This document shows positions 1 through 12,100 of a stretch of 64,000 bases of DNA, piece by piece. Source of the stretch: Euborellia annulipes (taxonomy: Eukaryota; Arthropoda; Insecta; Dermaptera; Anisolabididae); NCBI GenBank assembly GCA_023213315.1, contig JAKCPI010000330.1:1-64000 (forward strand). The letters run 5' to 3'. Position 1 is the stretch's first letter, and every line of letters starts with the position of its first letter. The position numbers and the translations under genes are program-made. A model generated the notes under the pieces. It ran no database searches, was not told the origin of the DNA, and saw only the letters and a program-made list of their open reading frames with translations.

Positions 1-1876
1 AGGGGTAACAATTTTTTTCTAAATCTTACACTTTGGTGATTTTCAAAAAGGTTGCCTAAACTGGACCCCTGGGTAAAATGACCAAAAACTGAATCTACTG
101 ATCTAGGAGAGGGAATAAATCTGAAAAACAATTATAGAACGGTTTGACAAAAAATATATTTTTTTTTATTTTAACATTTTTTAATGTAAAAATTGAAAAT
201 GTGATTGAAAAAAAAAAAAAATAAATAAATGTGAAAATTGAAAAAAAGTAATGTTGAAAATGTGAAAAGTCAAGGTAAATACTTCAACATTGGGTTTTAT
301 AAGGGGTTTATAAGGGGTAGAAGTTTACATAAAAGTATTACATAAAACATCACACATTATGTAGGGGGTCCAGTTTAGGCAACTGTTGGGGGTCCGTTTT
401 AGGCACCTCACTTCTGCATTTTCAAAACGCCATATTTGATAAAAAAAAAAAATCACATTGGAAATAATTACATGGCCAAATGATTCCTTCAACATTACCA
501 TTTAAGAATATATAAGGGTTGAAAGGCTTGCCTGTCACTTATTGCCTCCAATTAAAAAAAAACTGAGCACTCACAAAAACTTTTTAATTTTGCCAAAACA
601 CGTAATGGCTAACTGACAAGTAAACAACTAGAGCAGGTGACGTTAGGGCTCTTCTACTTTGGGGTGGAATCTTGCACTAGTATTTACACTGTCTTTCGCT
701 AAGTTTCAGCACTAATCAGAGACAATAACCATGGGGGTCCACATTAGGGCAGGGGTCCGTATTTGGGTACTTTCCTCTATATATTTAGGGTGCAGGCATA
801 AAGAATGAAATTTTTATTCAAGTTAAATAAAAAGGATTAAATAAAAAGCATTTGTAATTTTTTATCAAAATACCTATATATGGAATTTCCCAATGGGAAA
901 TTTTGTATTTCAAAAATTTATCTCTTTCTGTTTCTGTTTTTTCTCACCCCCAAGGGTTTCCTAAATAAAACCCAACCCACGTAATTCTCTATTTGCTCTC
1001 TCTATCTTTCTTTTCTTTTTTCTTGTTTTATTTCGTTTACTTTTTAATTTATAATACTATTAAAAAAAAAAAAAAACTATTTATGTTCTATAAATGAAAA
1101 ATCAGGTTGAATTATCTGTTATATAAACGAAATATTAAATGATAATCTATTTATTATCAGCATCTAATTTCCAGGAAACGTTTGGTACCATGAATCGTTT
1201 AATCAATAAATTTCATCCCTTTTAATATTGGTTAAAAAAAAATCACTTTTGATCAGAAACTTTTTAAGAGATGAAATTTATTTTAGCTTATTATAAACTA
1301 AGGCCGATTTTTTTTTTTTGAAAAAAAAGGGCAGAATATTAAAACGGGGAGTGAATCTGTCGGCAGGGAGCGGGTAAATATTTATTAATAACCATGATTT
1401 TCTAAGGGCCGGTTTTTTCATGTTTGGGTAGTTAGTGAAGTGTCTGTTAAAGTGCTTTTTTTTTGTAGTGCAGAAACCCTCTTCATTTTTATTCTTATAG
1501 TAAAATATATGACATCTCATCATTTTATTTAAAAAAGAAGTAGATATATTTGTTATTTTTATTTTGATTCAACTTATTTTAACAATAACGTGATGAGATG
1601 TGATATATTTTACAATATGCAAAAGGTTAGGTCCACTGGTAACTGAGGCAGCCATTTGTTTTTCATTTGCATAACCTAGCCTTGGAGTATATGTATATGT
1701 ATATATGTTGAATTTTTTGCCAAGGTCTCTGTTAAACACTAGTCGGAGCCAAAAGCTCTGGGTACGTTTTAGCAAAGGGGTGATATTAGAAACAAAAGGC
1801 TGGCACCAGCCTCGTAACTTCACGCATAAAAATAACAGAGGCATTCTTCAATCTATCCCTTTTTTTTTGTTATTAT
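1..1876. other. AT-rich non-coding DNA, no gene seen
   Basis: No splice-supported open frame is visible. The first 780 bases hold several short G-rich words of the form GGGGTCC followed by TTAGGCA (near 360-410 and 730-770), which look like remnants of one interspersed repeat. The rest is poly-A/T-rich sequence. Confidence 0.5.
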
Positions 1877-2169
1877 TAGAGACCGGATTTTAAGCAAAAT
1901 GCTTATTGCTCAATTTTATAAGCAACCATTAGATATTTAATTTCTATACGAATTAGGAAAAACTAAGTGTATTGAGATTGCATTTTTTATGCTTTTTTTG
2001 CTTTTTTTGAGTTTTCATGCTTTTTTCCCTTTCATGCTTATTTGAACTTATTTTACGAATATTTATAATTTTTTTTTTTTTTTTTTTTATTAAAAAACAC
2101 ACTTTTTTCCCATTCACACACGCATACACCAGGGACGTATATAAGGGGGGAGGGGGCCCGCCCCTCGCC

Positions 2170-2205
<36 letters not shown>

Positions 2206-2459
2206 AAAACCCCGCAGTGCGAAAAAATATAGCCCAGGAATCATCAGGGTGAAAAAATTTGGTTCCGCAAAAACAAAATTTTTCGCAATTTTTCTTTAAA
2301 AAAAAAAATTTGTATACGCCATTGGTATGAGTAAAAATTGCTTATGAGATGCTTTTTTTTCAACTTTTATGCTTATTTAACAACTTATTATTCAAGATTT
2401 TTATGCTTTTTTAAGCACTTTTTTTTCCATTTTTTTATGCTTTTTTTGTCCGGTCTCTA
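1877..2459. mobile_element. hAT-type MITE with 8-bp target duplication
   Basis: The ends are inverted copies of TAGAGACCGGA and the insert is flanked by an exact 8-bp direct repeat GTTATTAT (1869-1876 and 2460-2467). An 8-bp duplication with TAG-type termini is characteristic of hAT elements; with no transposase this is a MITE. It contains a SINE-tail-like CA/TG-rich piece (~2091-2128) and a second nested repeat starting near 2130. Confidence 0.7.
2130..2334. repeat. Nested MITE with CAGGGACGTATATA end
   Basis: It starts CAGGGACGTATATAAG and ends with an imperfect inverted counterpart (TGTATACGCCATTGG), with G-rich then A-rich interior. A related element starting CAGGGGCGTATATAAG is nested in another palindrome near 58338. 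It sits inside the hAT-type MITE and is therefore younger than it. Confidence 0.5.
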
Positions 2460-3111
2460 GTTATTATTCATTTTATGTCAGTCAGGATTATATTTCTAGG
2501 ATATTTGGCAAGGTGTTAGAGATGATTATTTGAATATATTCTAATATCCATGTTGAAACCATGTTTGAGGGTTGGCCAACTCCCTCTGGCGCACTCTGAG
2601 CGAGACGAGCTTCAACTAAAGCATTTCAAATTTTAAATTTTAGTAAAAAAAATAATTTTTTTAAAATCAATTATTTTAACTTATAATATTTATTTGAATT
2701 AATTTCAATTTTTATTTTTAATAATTTTTATATTTTATTTCTTTATTAAGTAGAAAACTTCAAAAAAACCTTTAATACTGAAGAGAGTTCATTCCCTGGA
2801 ACAGGGTTTCTGCATTGCACACTACCCATAGGTTAACGTGCTACCCAAAGATGAAAAGACCGGCCCTTAATTTACAAAGAAAAAATGTTGGTAGCATTGA
2901 TTCCCCGAAAGACGAAGACACGAAGCTAACTTCTTGACTTTCCAAGTTCTTACACATCAAGGTTTTTTTTTTAACATAATTTAATTGGATTTATTTCAAA
3001 TTTAATTAAAAGGATTTTATATTACAGATAAAATTGCCAATGCCATTATAAAAAACCAAACGATTTCGATTCCTCACAAAAGAACAGACCTAGAATGTAT
3101 TTCTAGTGGTT
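2460..3111. other. TXNDC11 upstream region
   Basis: AT-rich sequence between the MITE and the first TXNDC11 coding exon. The promoter and 5'UTR should lie here, but I cannot point to a TATA box or initiator with confidence. Nothing else is recognised. Confidence 0.35.
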
Positions 3112-6100
3112 ATGCAAAGGTTAAAAGAAGACAGCAATGCTCTTGACCGAAGACGTAAAAATATTTCAAAAAATAGGAAAAACATCCCTAAAATGTACAC
3201 GTATGGCCGAGAACTCTGTTTTGTTTTCGCCATCCTATTCACCTCATATGCCGCCTTACAAAATGCGTAAGTCATTTTTAATTTCAATTTAACAAAAAAA
3301 GGGGAACTGTCAAAATAAATATAAAAAAATGTATTTACGTTATTTCTCCTAAGTAGAAATTAAATCCAATACTTTAATCAAAGAATATTGAAATATGTCA
3401 AACCTATAATGCCCTTAATGAATAATTTATTATTTTGCTGTCAAACTTTACATTTGAAGTTTAGTTTGACTTTTCATTAAGACTATAGGTTTTTCAAGCT
3501 TAATGATAGCGTATCTTTCTTAAGATGAGGAAAGAAGCCTTTTCATTTTTGTCCATTGATCTCTGGTGGGCCTAATTAAGTGATGATGGTGAGAAGATTC
3601 TTGCAGAAAAGTTTTAAGAGTTCTTTATATTCCTTTCTTAACTCAAACGTATTTTTCATCTTTTCTTTTTTAATTGAAATCTTTGATTTAACTGTTATTA
3701 ATGACATATGTCATTTTATGTAAATTTAACAGAAAAAAATGATTTTCCAACCCACCATCTGAGATTTAGTTTATTTGTTCTCTCTATCATAATCTGAAAT
3801 GGAGGATGAGAAAATCCTTTTTTTTTGTTGAATTTGAGATGAAATGACCAGCCTCAGAAAAACCGAAAGCTGAAGAAGCTACTGCTTAGGACTCACAAGC
3901 AAATTTTTTCAAAGATTTATCTCAGATCTGTATATTATTATTGCATTAAAAACGGGAAAAGAAAATAAATATATTATTCTTAAATCCCTTTGAATCACTT
4001 TCTGTTTAATATTAAAATTATAAATTTTATAATTTGGCTGCAATGGCCGTTAAGTTAGAAACTATTCAAACAATGAGTAATTATTGTTATACTATTATTG
4101 GTTTTAATTATTCGATGTAACCTACTTCTAGAGCTTTTTATTATAAAAAGTGCACTGTTTTTGTTTTTGTTTTTGTTTTTGCAGACCTCCTAAAGTGTCG
4201 AAAAGTCCGCCTGCAGTGCCTTTTTTCGGGCCCAATTCGATTATAGCAGATTCTTACCGGGGCGATTTGTCAGCCCCTTTTGAACGTTTCTCAGAATCGG
4301 AGGCTTCATTTGTTATGTACTATGCACCCTGGGATGCTGAATGCCAAGAGATGCGCTCTCCTTTACGTGCCGTTGCTCAATATTTTTATAAACAAGTGCA
4401 TTTCGCTGCTATTAATTGCTGGCAGCCGCAATCCGAATGCAAACTGCAATTCTCTAATATCCAGCAATACCCGGTTATTATTTTATATATTCAACATGCC
4501 AAAGGGATTCAATATAAAGGGATTAAAGATGCGAATAATTTAATTCGTTTTATTAGCGCTGCATTAAATCCTCTCCATCGAATTCATTCCTGGGAAGATT
4601 TATTTAATCTTTTAGCAAATTTCGATGCTGTTGTTGTTGGCTTTTTTGATTTAACCGAACGAAATAATTCTTCACGCTATCAACTTTTTTATAATACAGC
4701 ATTGAAATTTTTAGAGAAAGATCCGCATAACGAAGTGGCTTTTGGTGTTGTTACAAATGTCCAAGTGGCCGAGACACTTGGCATTTATAAAATTCCAGCT
4801 ATTCAGTTGTATTTATGGAACGAGAGTGTCGCGTATCACGGGGAGGCAAAGGAGGAGAGCATCTGTGAATGGATCACTCAAAATATCCATCAAGTGGCTG
4901 TGTGGGTGTCCCCCCGGGGGTGAAGAGTCTCACGCTCTCGCCCTATGTCGAGGATGGACCTACGCTCATCATGTTCACGCCAAGGAATCCTTTCGTCATG
5001 AATTTGAATTATGATCTCTTGAAAGAAGTCGGATTGGAATATTATAATTGCAATAATCAATCTTGGGTCAATAAAGTCATTGAATATGTTATAAAAAATC
5101 GACAAGGTGAGTGAGTATTTTTTTTTATTTTTTCTTGTAATAATGCTGATATCAAAGCAGCTGTTTATTGAGTAAAGGTGAAGAATTGCGTCTTGTAAAG
5201 TCAAATTCAATGGACTTGTTTAAAGGAATTTTTATTAATTTTGTCGGTGATTCTTAAATATTAAACTCACGTTCGTTCTATGTTTATATATAATAATCAT
5301 TCTGATGAAGAAGGATCAATCGGTAAAATCTGGAGATACCAAGAGAACGGTCATCTTGATGATCAAGGATTTCTGGCAGCCGTGGAAGAAAACGAGAGCT
5401 TGATCATTTGGTCTTTTCCACGCCTGCCTTGATCCTTGATCATCAAGAAGGCCTTCTTTTAATTTAAGGCTTATATCTCCCCATTTTGACTGATTGTTCC
5501 TTCACGTTCATCTTTCAAATTGGTGTTAGAGCCTCAAATAGCAAACTGACAAAAAACAACAACAAAAATATTTAATTTTGTTTTTAGAAAAGAAAGAAAA
5601 ATTTTTGAAAGATGTTCAAATGTGCCAAGCAAGTGCAAAAGGCACAAAAACGAAAACCGCCGAGGCTCGTCATTTGACGCCGATTACGTTACCCCCGACG
5701 GACTCATCTCGTTGGTCCAATGTTAGTTACTCAGATATTTGCCAAGCTTGTAATGAAATATGCAAACGTCGACAAAAACAACAACAACAACAACAAGATG
5801 ACAAGGACGTGTTTCCGTCATCAAATTATAAAGGCTCTTCTACTTTGGAAGAGGAATGTAAAAAAACACAAAAGCCGAACCAACATTCCATGACGTCATC
5901 AGAGGATAAACCCGACAAACGAAGTCCAGAGCAAATTCTCATCATGTCTCGTTTACGGAGGTGTCGAGAACTTCGAAAAGCGCTTCAGGTATTATTTTAT
6001 TTTATTTTAAAATTATTTGATTCCATTTTATTATATATCGTTTTTTTTTTTTTAGATCTCATCGAATGCCGCTGCGAATATTTTAATTGGGCCAAATCGT

Positions 6101-9100
6101 CGAAGAGAGCCCTCGCCGTTGCCAAGTGAATCGTTCAACGGTTTTGCCTGCCAGACCAATCAAAGTTTAGCTCTTCTCGCTTTAGATTCGTTAAAATTCC
6201 ATCAATTTGCTGAAGGGTTGGGAATCGACGTTCTCGCCCGGCCGGATCAAACCTCGCTCGTGATTTTTAACGCCCAGGTAATGCACTATATAGCCTGGTG
6301 GATTTTTTTTAAGCTTAGCTGATTGTGGTTTGTTCTCTCCAAATCACAATCATCGTGTTGCTTGTGTGACTTGAATTAATCTTTACAATCTAGGAAGCGA
6401 TTTGTTGGTTTTTCCAACCCTCCCATTTCTCCGTTTGTTGAGAAGTTAGCTTCCTCTCCGTGAAGTTGGCTCTAAAAGACCAAGGACAAACGAAAATCTG
6501 TTAAATGCACTCTATGGATCACTGGAGAGCATGTCATTGTATATATATACTGGGAATATATAAAAGGGTAATAATATTTAGTACCTGTTTATTTTTATTT
6601 AACACTGGAAACGAATTTAGAAGTAATTTAAAACTAATTTCAAAACACTATATATATACAGGGTGAGTCATGAGGTTTTCCCCCCGGTTTATGGAGGTGA
6701 TTCCAGACATGATTTTGAACAAAAAATGTAAATAAACTAATGGGATGAAATTCATAATTAAAGAGTTATGGCAATTTGAAAAGACAAATGAAGCGAGTGA
6801 TACGTGGTGCATCTGTGGTTGGATGAAAGACATCGTGTATCAAGTTAAGGTGCAAACACAAGAAGAATTGATTCAACACCAATAAGGAACGAGCATGTGA
6901 AATGACGAAATGCGACTCGCGTGCGAATCTTTGCCTTCAAATGCAGGGAGGAATTTTTGAACACTTGCTTTAAATCCACTCTTAATGCAAGAGAATCGTA
7001 CAAAATTAAACAATTGTTTGTTTTCGATGTATCATTTTTATAATTGTTTGTGAAATACTGAAATTAAAAAAAAAAAAAAAATGCTTTTTTTCAAATTGCC
7101 ATAACTCTTTAATTATGAATTTCATCCCATTAGTTTATTTACATTTTTTGCTCAAAATCATGTCTGGAATCATCTCCATAAACCGGGGGAAAACCTCATG
7201 ACTTACCCTGTATATATATATATGTAAGATTAATCTCAACCAATTAGCGCGAGAGACTGACCCTGGCGGGACTGGCGGTTGCGGGGGAAATGAGAGTGAC
7301 CTGCAGGTGCCGCATCATGTGACGGCGACATCTGGGTCGTCGTTCCTGGTCGCGTCTGCGAGGTTATGGAATTCCATACCTTTGAATATCAGAAGATGAC
7401 GGACGTTCGCGGTGTTTCGGTCGAGATTTCACGCATACTTGTTGGGCGAGCAGAGGCGATGAGGAATGAGCGGAATTTTATTTTATTACCTGTTGATCTA
7501 GGAGAGAGGTCACGTGTGCGTTTTGGGGGGAGGGGGATAGGGGTAGAGCATGTGTGTGTGTGTGTGTTCGCGACAATCATGATGTAAATTTGTAAAAATG
7601 AAGACCTGTAATAATAATGTATGATGTTTAAATTAAATGATGATGATAATTTTTTTACTATGTACTCAATGTGGGATCCAGGAGGCGTGCGCCTCAGAGC
7701 CAAATAAATTAAATTCTAATTCTAACCTGTTGAATGGAGAATTTAGAAGGATTACTCGCTTAATTTGCAGATGGAAGAGCAAGAAAATAATAATTCAAAG
7801 AATTATATCGAGGATATATATTTGTGCTAGACGACTGACATTGCAAATGCTCAGTTTCGGTCAAGGTTGACCATCATCAGGCCTGTGAACATACAAGTGA
7901 ATGAATGCAAGAGTCTTAAAAACAGTAACTATTGTCAATGAGTTGATAAATTGAAAACATATTATGAAGCTTATTACAAAGAAAATACATTTTTTCTTTG
8001 TATTTTCTTTGTAATAAGCTTCATAACAAGGGCGGATCCAGAGGTGTTTCTCGGGGGGGGGTAATCTGGTGTGACTCGTCGCACAGCACATTATTTTTTC
8101 ATAATTTCGGTAATTTAAAGGCACATTCTGTACTTGATTGGCAGAATATAAATGCAAATCAAATTTTTAAGTATTAATTTTAAAAATTTTACATTCAAAA
8201 TAAATTTTTTTGCGAAAAAAAGGTATTTTTTTTCAAATCTCGGGGAGGGGGGTAATTACCCCCCTTTCCCCCCCCCCCCCCCCCTTGTATCCGCCCTTGC
8301 TTCATAATATGTTTTCAATTTATCAACTCATTGACAATAGTTACTGTTTTTAAGACTCTTGCATTCATTCACGTGTATTTTCACAGGCCTGATGATAATT
8401 AACCTTGACCGAAACTGAGCATTTGCAATGTCAGTCGTCTAGCGCAAATATATATCCTCGATATAATTCTTTGAATTATTATTTTCTTGCTCTTCCATCT
8501 GCAAATTAAGCGAGTAATCCTTCTAAATTCTCCATTCAACTAATTCTCTCGTGCTGTTTCTTCTTCTTTTTACTAATTCTAACCAATGATACAAAAAGTA
8601 AAGAAGGATGTAGTAACATGAATAAGTATGTTAAAAAATTTGCCCTAAGAAGCTTATTCATTTGATTATTTCTTTTTTTTTTAACATCGCAAAACTGAAA
8701 CATTGATTTATAATATATTCTATACAAATTTTTTATAGATTCATAACAACTAATTTAAATCAATTTTTGAATTGAATTGTCTTTATGTTTTTTCGTCTCA
8801 AAGATTTTGGCATCCCGGGTCTCACGGGCCTTTTTTTTTACATTTTCTTCTTTTTTTGTTTTTGTAGGATGAAAGTGCCTTCGTGTTAGACGCGCCCCTC
8901 AATAAAGCGAGTCTCCAATCATTTATTGTGAATTACACGAGAGGCTCACTTCCGAGATCAGCGCCTCGTCGATCGAAATCGAATGCCTTCTTAAATAATT
9001 ACCAAACACATTTCAAGCATTCCGAATGCAATTTAGAGAGTGAATTCGCCTGCGTGCCCGAATTGGATGCTGCTACCTTTTTAGATGCTCTTACCTCACA

Positions 9101-12100
9101 GAAAAAGGTCTTTAAATTAATTTGAAGTTCCGTGGCTGGTGTATTTATTAAGAGTCAGTTTCTTCATCCTGGCCTTATAATCAAGAATACACTGCTGGTA
9201 TCATTTTATTATTAAAAGATATTTGTTTTATTTTATTTACGTTTAATAGAAAAGAGGATTGAGCCTCTATTTGGTAATAAACACTCTTAATTAGGACGTC
9301 ATCATGCCATCTTTACACCCTAAAACATATAATTATTTTATCAACAGTGTATAATATCAGATATTTTTCAAATTGCACTTAAGCCAGGGGACTGACGCAC
9401 GAATCGAGGTACACGACTTTGAAATAAACTTTTTCTATTAACTGATGTTTAAAAAAAGTCTAAAAAATATGTTTGGTAGTCACTGAATTATTTCCAAATA
9501 CGCGAAGTTAACCCATTTTTGTAGAATGACCCAGATATATATTTGTTCCGGGAGGAAGATAAGTTTTCTCGGGTAGTTGCCTTGAGATCTACTCGACGTT
9601 TCGGCTCTTCTTTTTGTGGCCAACACACAGGTTGTCAGTGTTTCCATGGTGTGTTTATTTACAAATAAAATAAACACTTTTTACATAAACAATACCAACA
9701 CAAACACACCATGGAAACGCTGACTCTTTTATTTTTCCCCTTGTTTCTAATGTCTAAAATCATTTTAGGATTGGAAAACTCACCCGGACTGTTAATATTA
9801 GTGGAATGGATGCTATCAGTCCAATTAAATATATAGATTTAAATAAAAAAATTTTATATATTTTTTATTTTATTAATTTCTAATTTCTGAGATCTAGAAA
9901 TTAATTAAATACAAAATATACTGTATAAAAATTTTTATTTATATATTTTATTGGAGTGATGGTCGAAAAATAAGCCCTGATAATGGTTCACTTATTAATA
10001 GGGTCCGACCGAAACAAGATTTTCAACCGAAACCGAATTTCGGCCTCAATCTTAGTTTCGGCCGGAACCGCAATCGAACCCGAAACTTCAATCTGGGGTT
10101 CCTACTTATTAACTGAAACTGTAAAATTTGCAAATCAGATGCCAGGCGTCTATAAATTCCTGAGCATAAATTTGTATTTGATATTATTCTTTATTTCCTA
10201 ATATAATCTACCAAAGTAAACCCTCAAGGATTTAATTTTCTTGTTTTTGCGAAGAAAAGGGGGGGAGGGGTGCCCCCTCCTGGACACTGGTTGAAGGTCT
10301 AAACCAATCAGGAGGGGAGATTTTTACACCTACTGATTAAGAATTTCAATCGCAATACTTTCTCTATATATTTCATATATGGACCCTGTTATGCAAATGT
10401 GTGTCAAAGGCCAAAAAATTAAAAATTGAGTTAAGCACGGAATATTGTTTCAAATGCTATAATTAATAGTATTTTTTATGAAATATGTCCTAAAAAAATT
10501 TATATTTAATGTTACTTGCACAATTGACAAAAAAAATTATATAGTCTATAATCTAATGAAAACAAAAAACTTTAATGTTGATTTTCTCAAAACTCGATGT
10601 TTGGTCTTTGACACACCATTGCATAACAGGGTCCATATAGGGTAAGAGAAAGTAAAAAGGTTATAGAGTCACTATCGTGTGATTTTCTCGGTAATGAAAA
10701 GAAATCTCGTAATTTTAAGAACTCCCTTCGAAATCCGTGAGTGATCTCAGGCTACTTTCTAGTTTTGAAGAAACCTCGAAAGGCCGAATAACTTTCATAA
10801 TGAAATGATAACAACTTGGCCAAGGATGAAGAAACCTTAGCTCTCATTTTGATGAAATTAAATAATAATTAATAAACTCTACCATTAAATGTGAAACACA
10901 ATTTCTTTTCATGGTTTCAGTCAAAAATTATGATGCTCATAGTTTAATAGACAGGAATTATAGCTCGCGTTGAGACACCTGTTGTTATAGCTTCTATCTT
11001 TTGTTTGTTTCTAGGCGTTAGTCGTTTATTTTCACTCTGATCATTGTGCCTTTTGCCATGGCGTCGCCGCTCACTCTTTCCTAATGCTGGCCCGTTATTT
11101 CCGCCATGCCAATGACTTCATTCAATTCGCTCGGCTCGACGGCGAGGCTCATGACTTGCCCTGGCAATACACCATGGATCGATATCCCGCTTTGGTTTAT
11201 TTCCCCGGTGATAAAAGGCAAGTATTTCTCTCTCTTTTTTTTCTCTCTTTCTTTCATTTCTCTTGATTTTTTTGTTTGTTTTTTAGAGAACAAGAAAGTC
11301 GTCTATTCCCAAGAGATCGTGCATTTACTCTACCAAATTTAATTTCATTCATTATGTCGAATCTTGCTACGCCCGAAGAACGTTGTCTTGCCGTCATCTC
11401 GTCGCTATGCGCCTCTTGGTTTGAATCTGAATTAGAAAATGCGCCGCTTTTATCTCCATTTAAAGAGGCAAGTCTCCTTCTCTTTTCGACATTGAGGAAT
11501 AAGTTGGCTTTTTGAGCATAAGTAGTAAGTTGTCGGCTCGATGGTGATTTGAATCAACCAATAAGAAAACATTTTGTGTTATTTTAAAACACTAATTCTG
11601 TGACATGGGATTTATTAAACAATTTTAAGTAATTTTGGTCCGCCGAAACGAAAAAAATTTATATATATAAGAAAATATCTTCAAAAGGAAGTTTCCTTGT
11701 TCTTCCTGGGGGGGGGGGGGGAGAGTTAAAAATAAAAAAACAAACAAAGAAAAAATAAACTTCCTATATATATATATTTATATATATATAAAAAAAAAAA
11801 AAAAACAAAATATATAATTACGAAAATAATTTTTGTTGTATTGATTCTAAGGAGGAGAATATTTTTTAAAACGTTTATTTTAAAATTATCAAATAATTTC
11901 AAACAAACAAAGTGCTATAAATGATACAAAGAATAATCAAATTAATTGTAAAAAACAAAAACATATTCAGGGCCCTATTTCATAAAGCTGACATTGACAA
12001 GTGACAGGTGACAATTTGTCGAATACCTGTTTCATAAAAATCCGCTCTTGACTTAATTGTCAAGTAAAAAAATGACATTTTTGTAAAATTGTCATGACAA

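Larger units (their letters stand above)
7728..8572. mobile_element. Hammerhead palindrome element E1 (intron 4)
   Basis: Arms of about 240 bp (from ~7730 and to ~8545) are inverted copies, and each contains a hammerhead motif reading outward. A ~30-nt single-copy tail follows the right arm. An exact 12-bp direct repeat CTAATTCTAACC flanks the insert (7716-7727, 8573-8584). The centre is interrupted by a hAT-type MITE (~8030-8300). Interpreted as a non-autonomous Penelope-like terminal-repeat insertion. Confidence 0.75.

Noticed and set aside
2171..2200. Long poly-A and poly-C/poly-G runs and CA/TG tracts as regulatory signals
   Set aside because: They fall inside repeats and are best explained as microsatellites or repeat tails.
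9995..10100. Open frame with GAAACCGAATTTCGGCC-type repeats
   Set aside because: Simple internal repetition of CGAAAC/TTTCGG words; no domain and no splice support.
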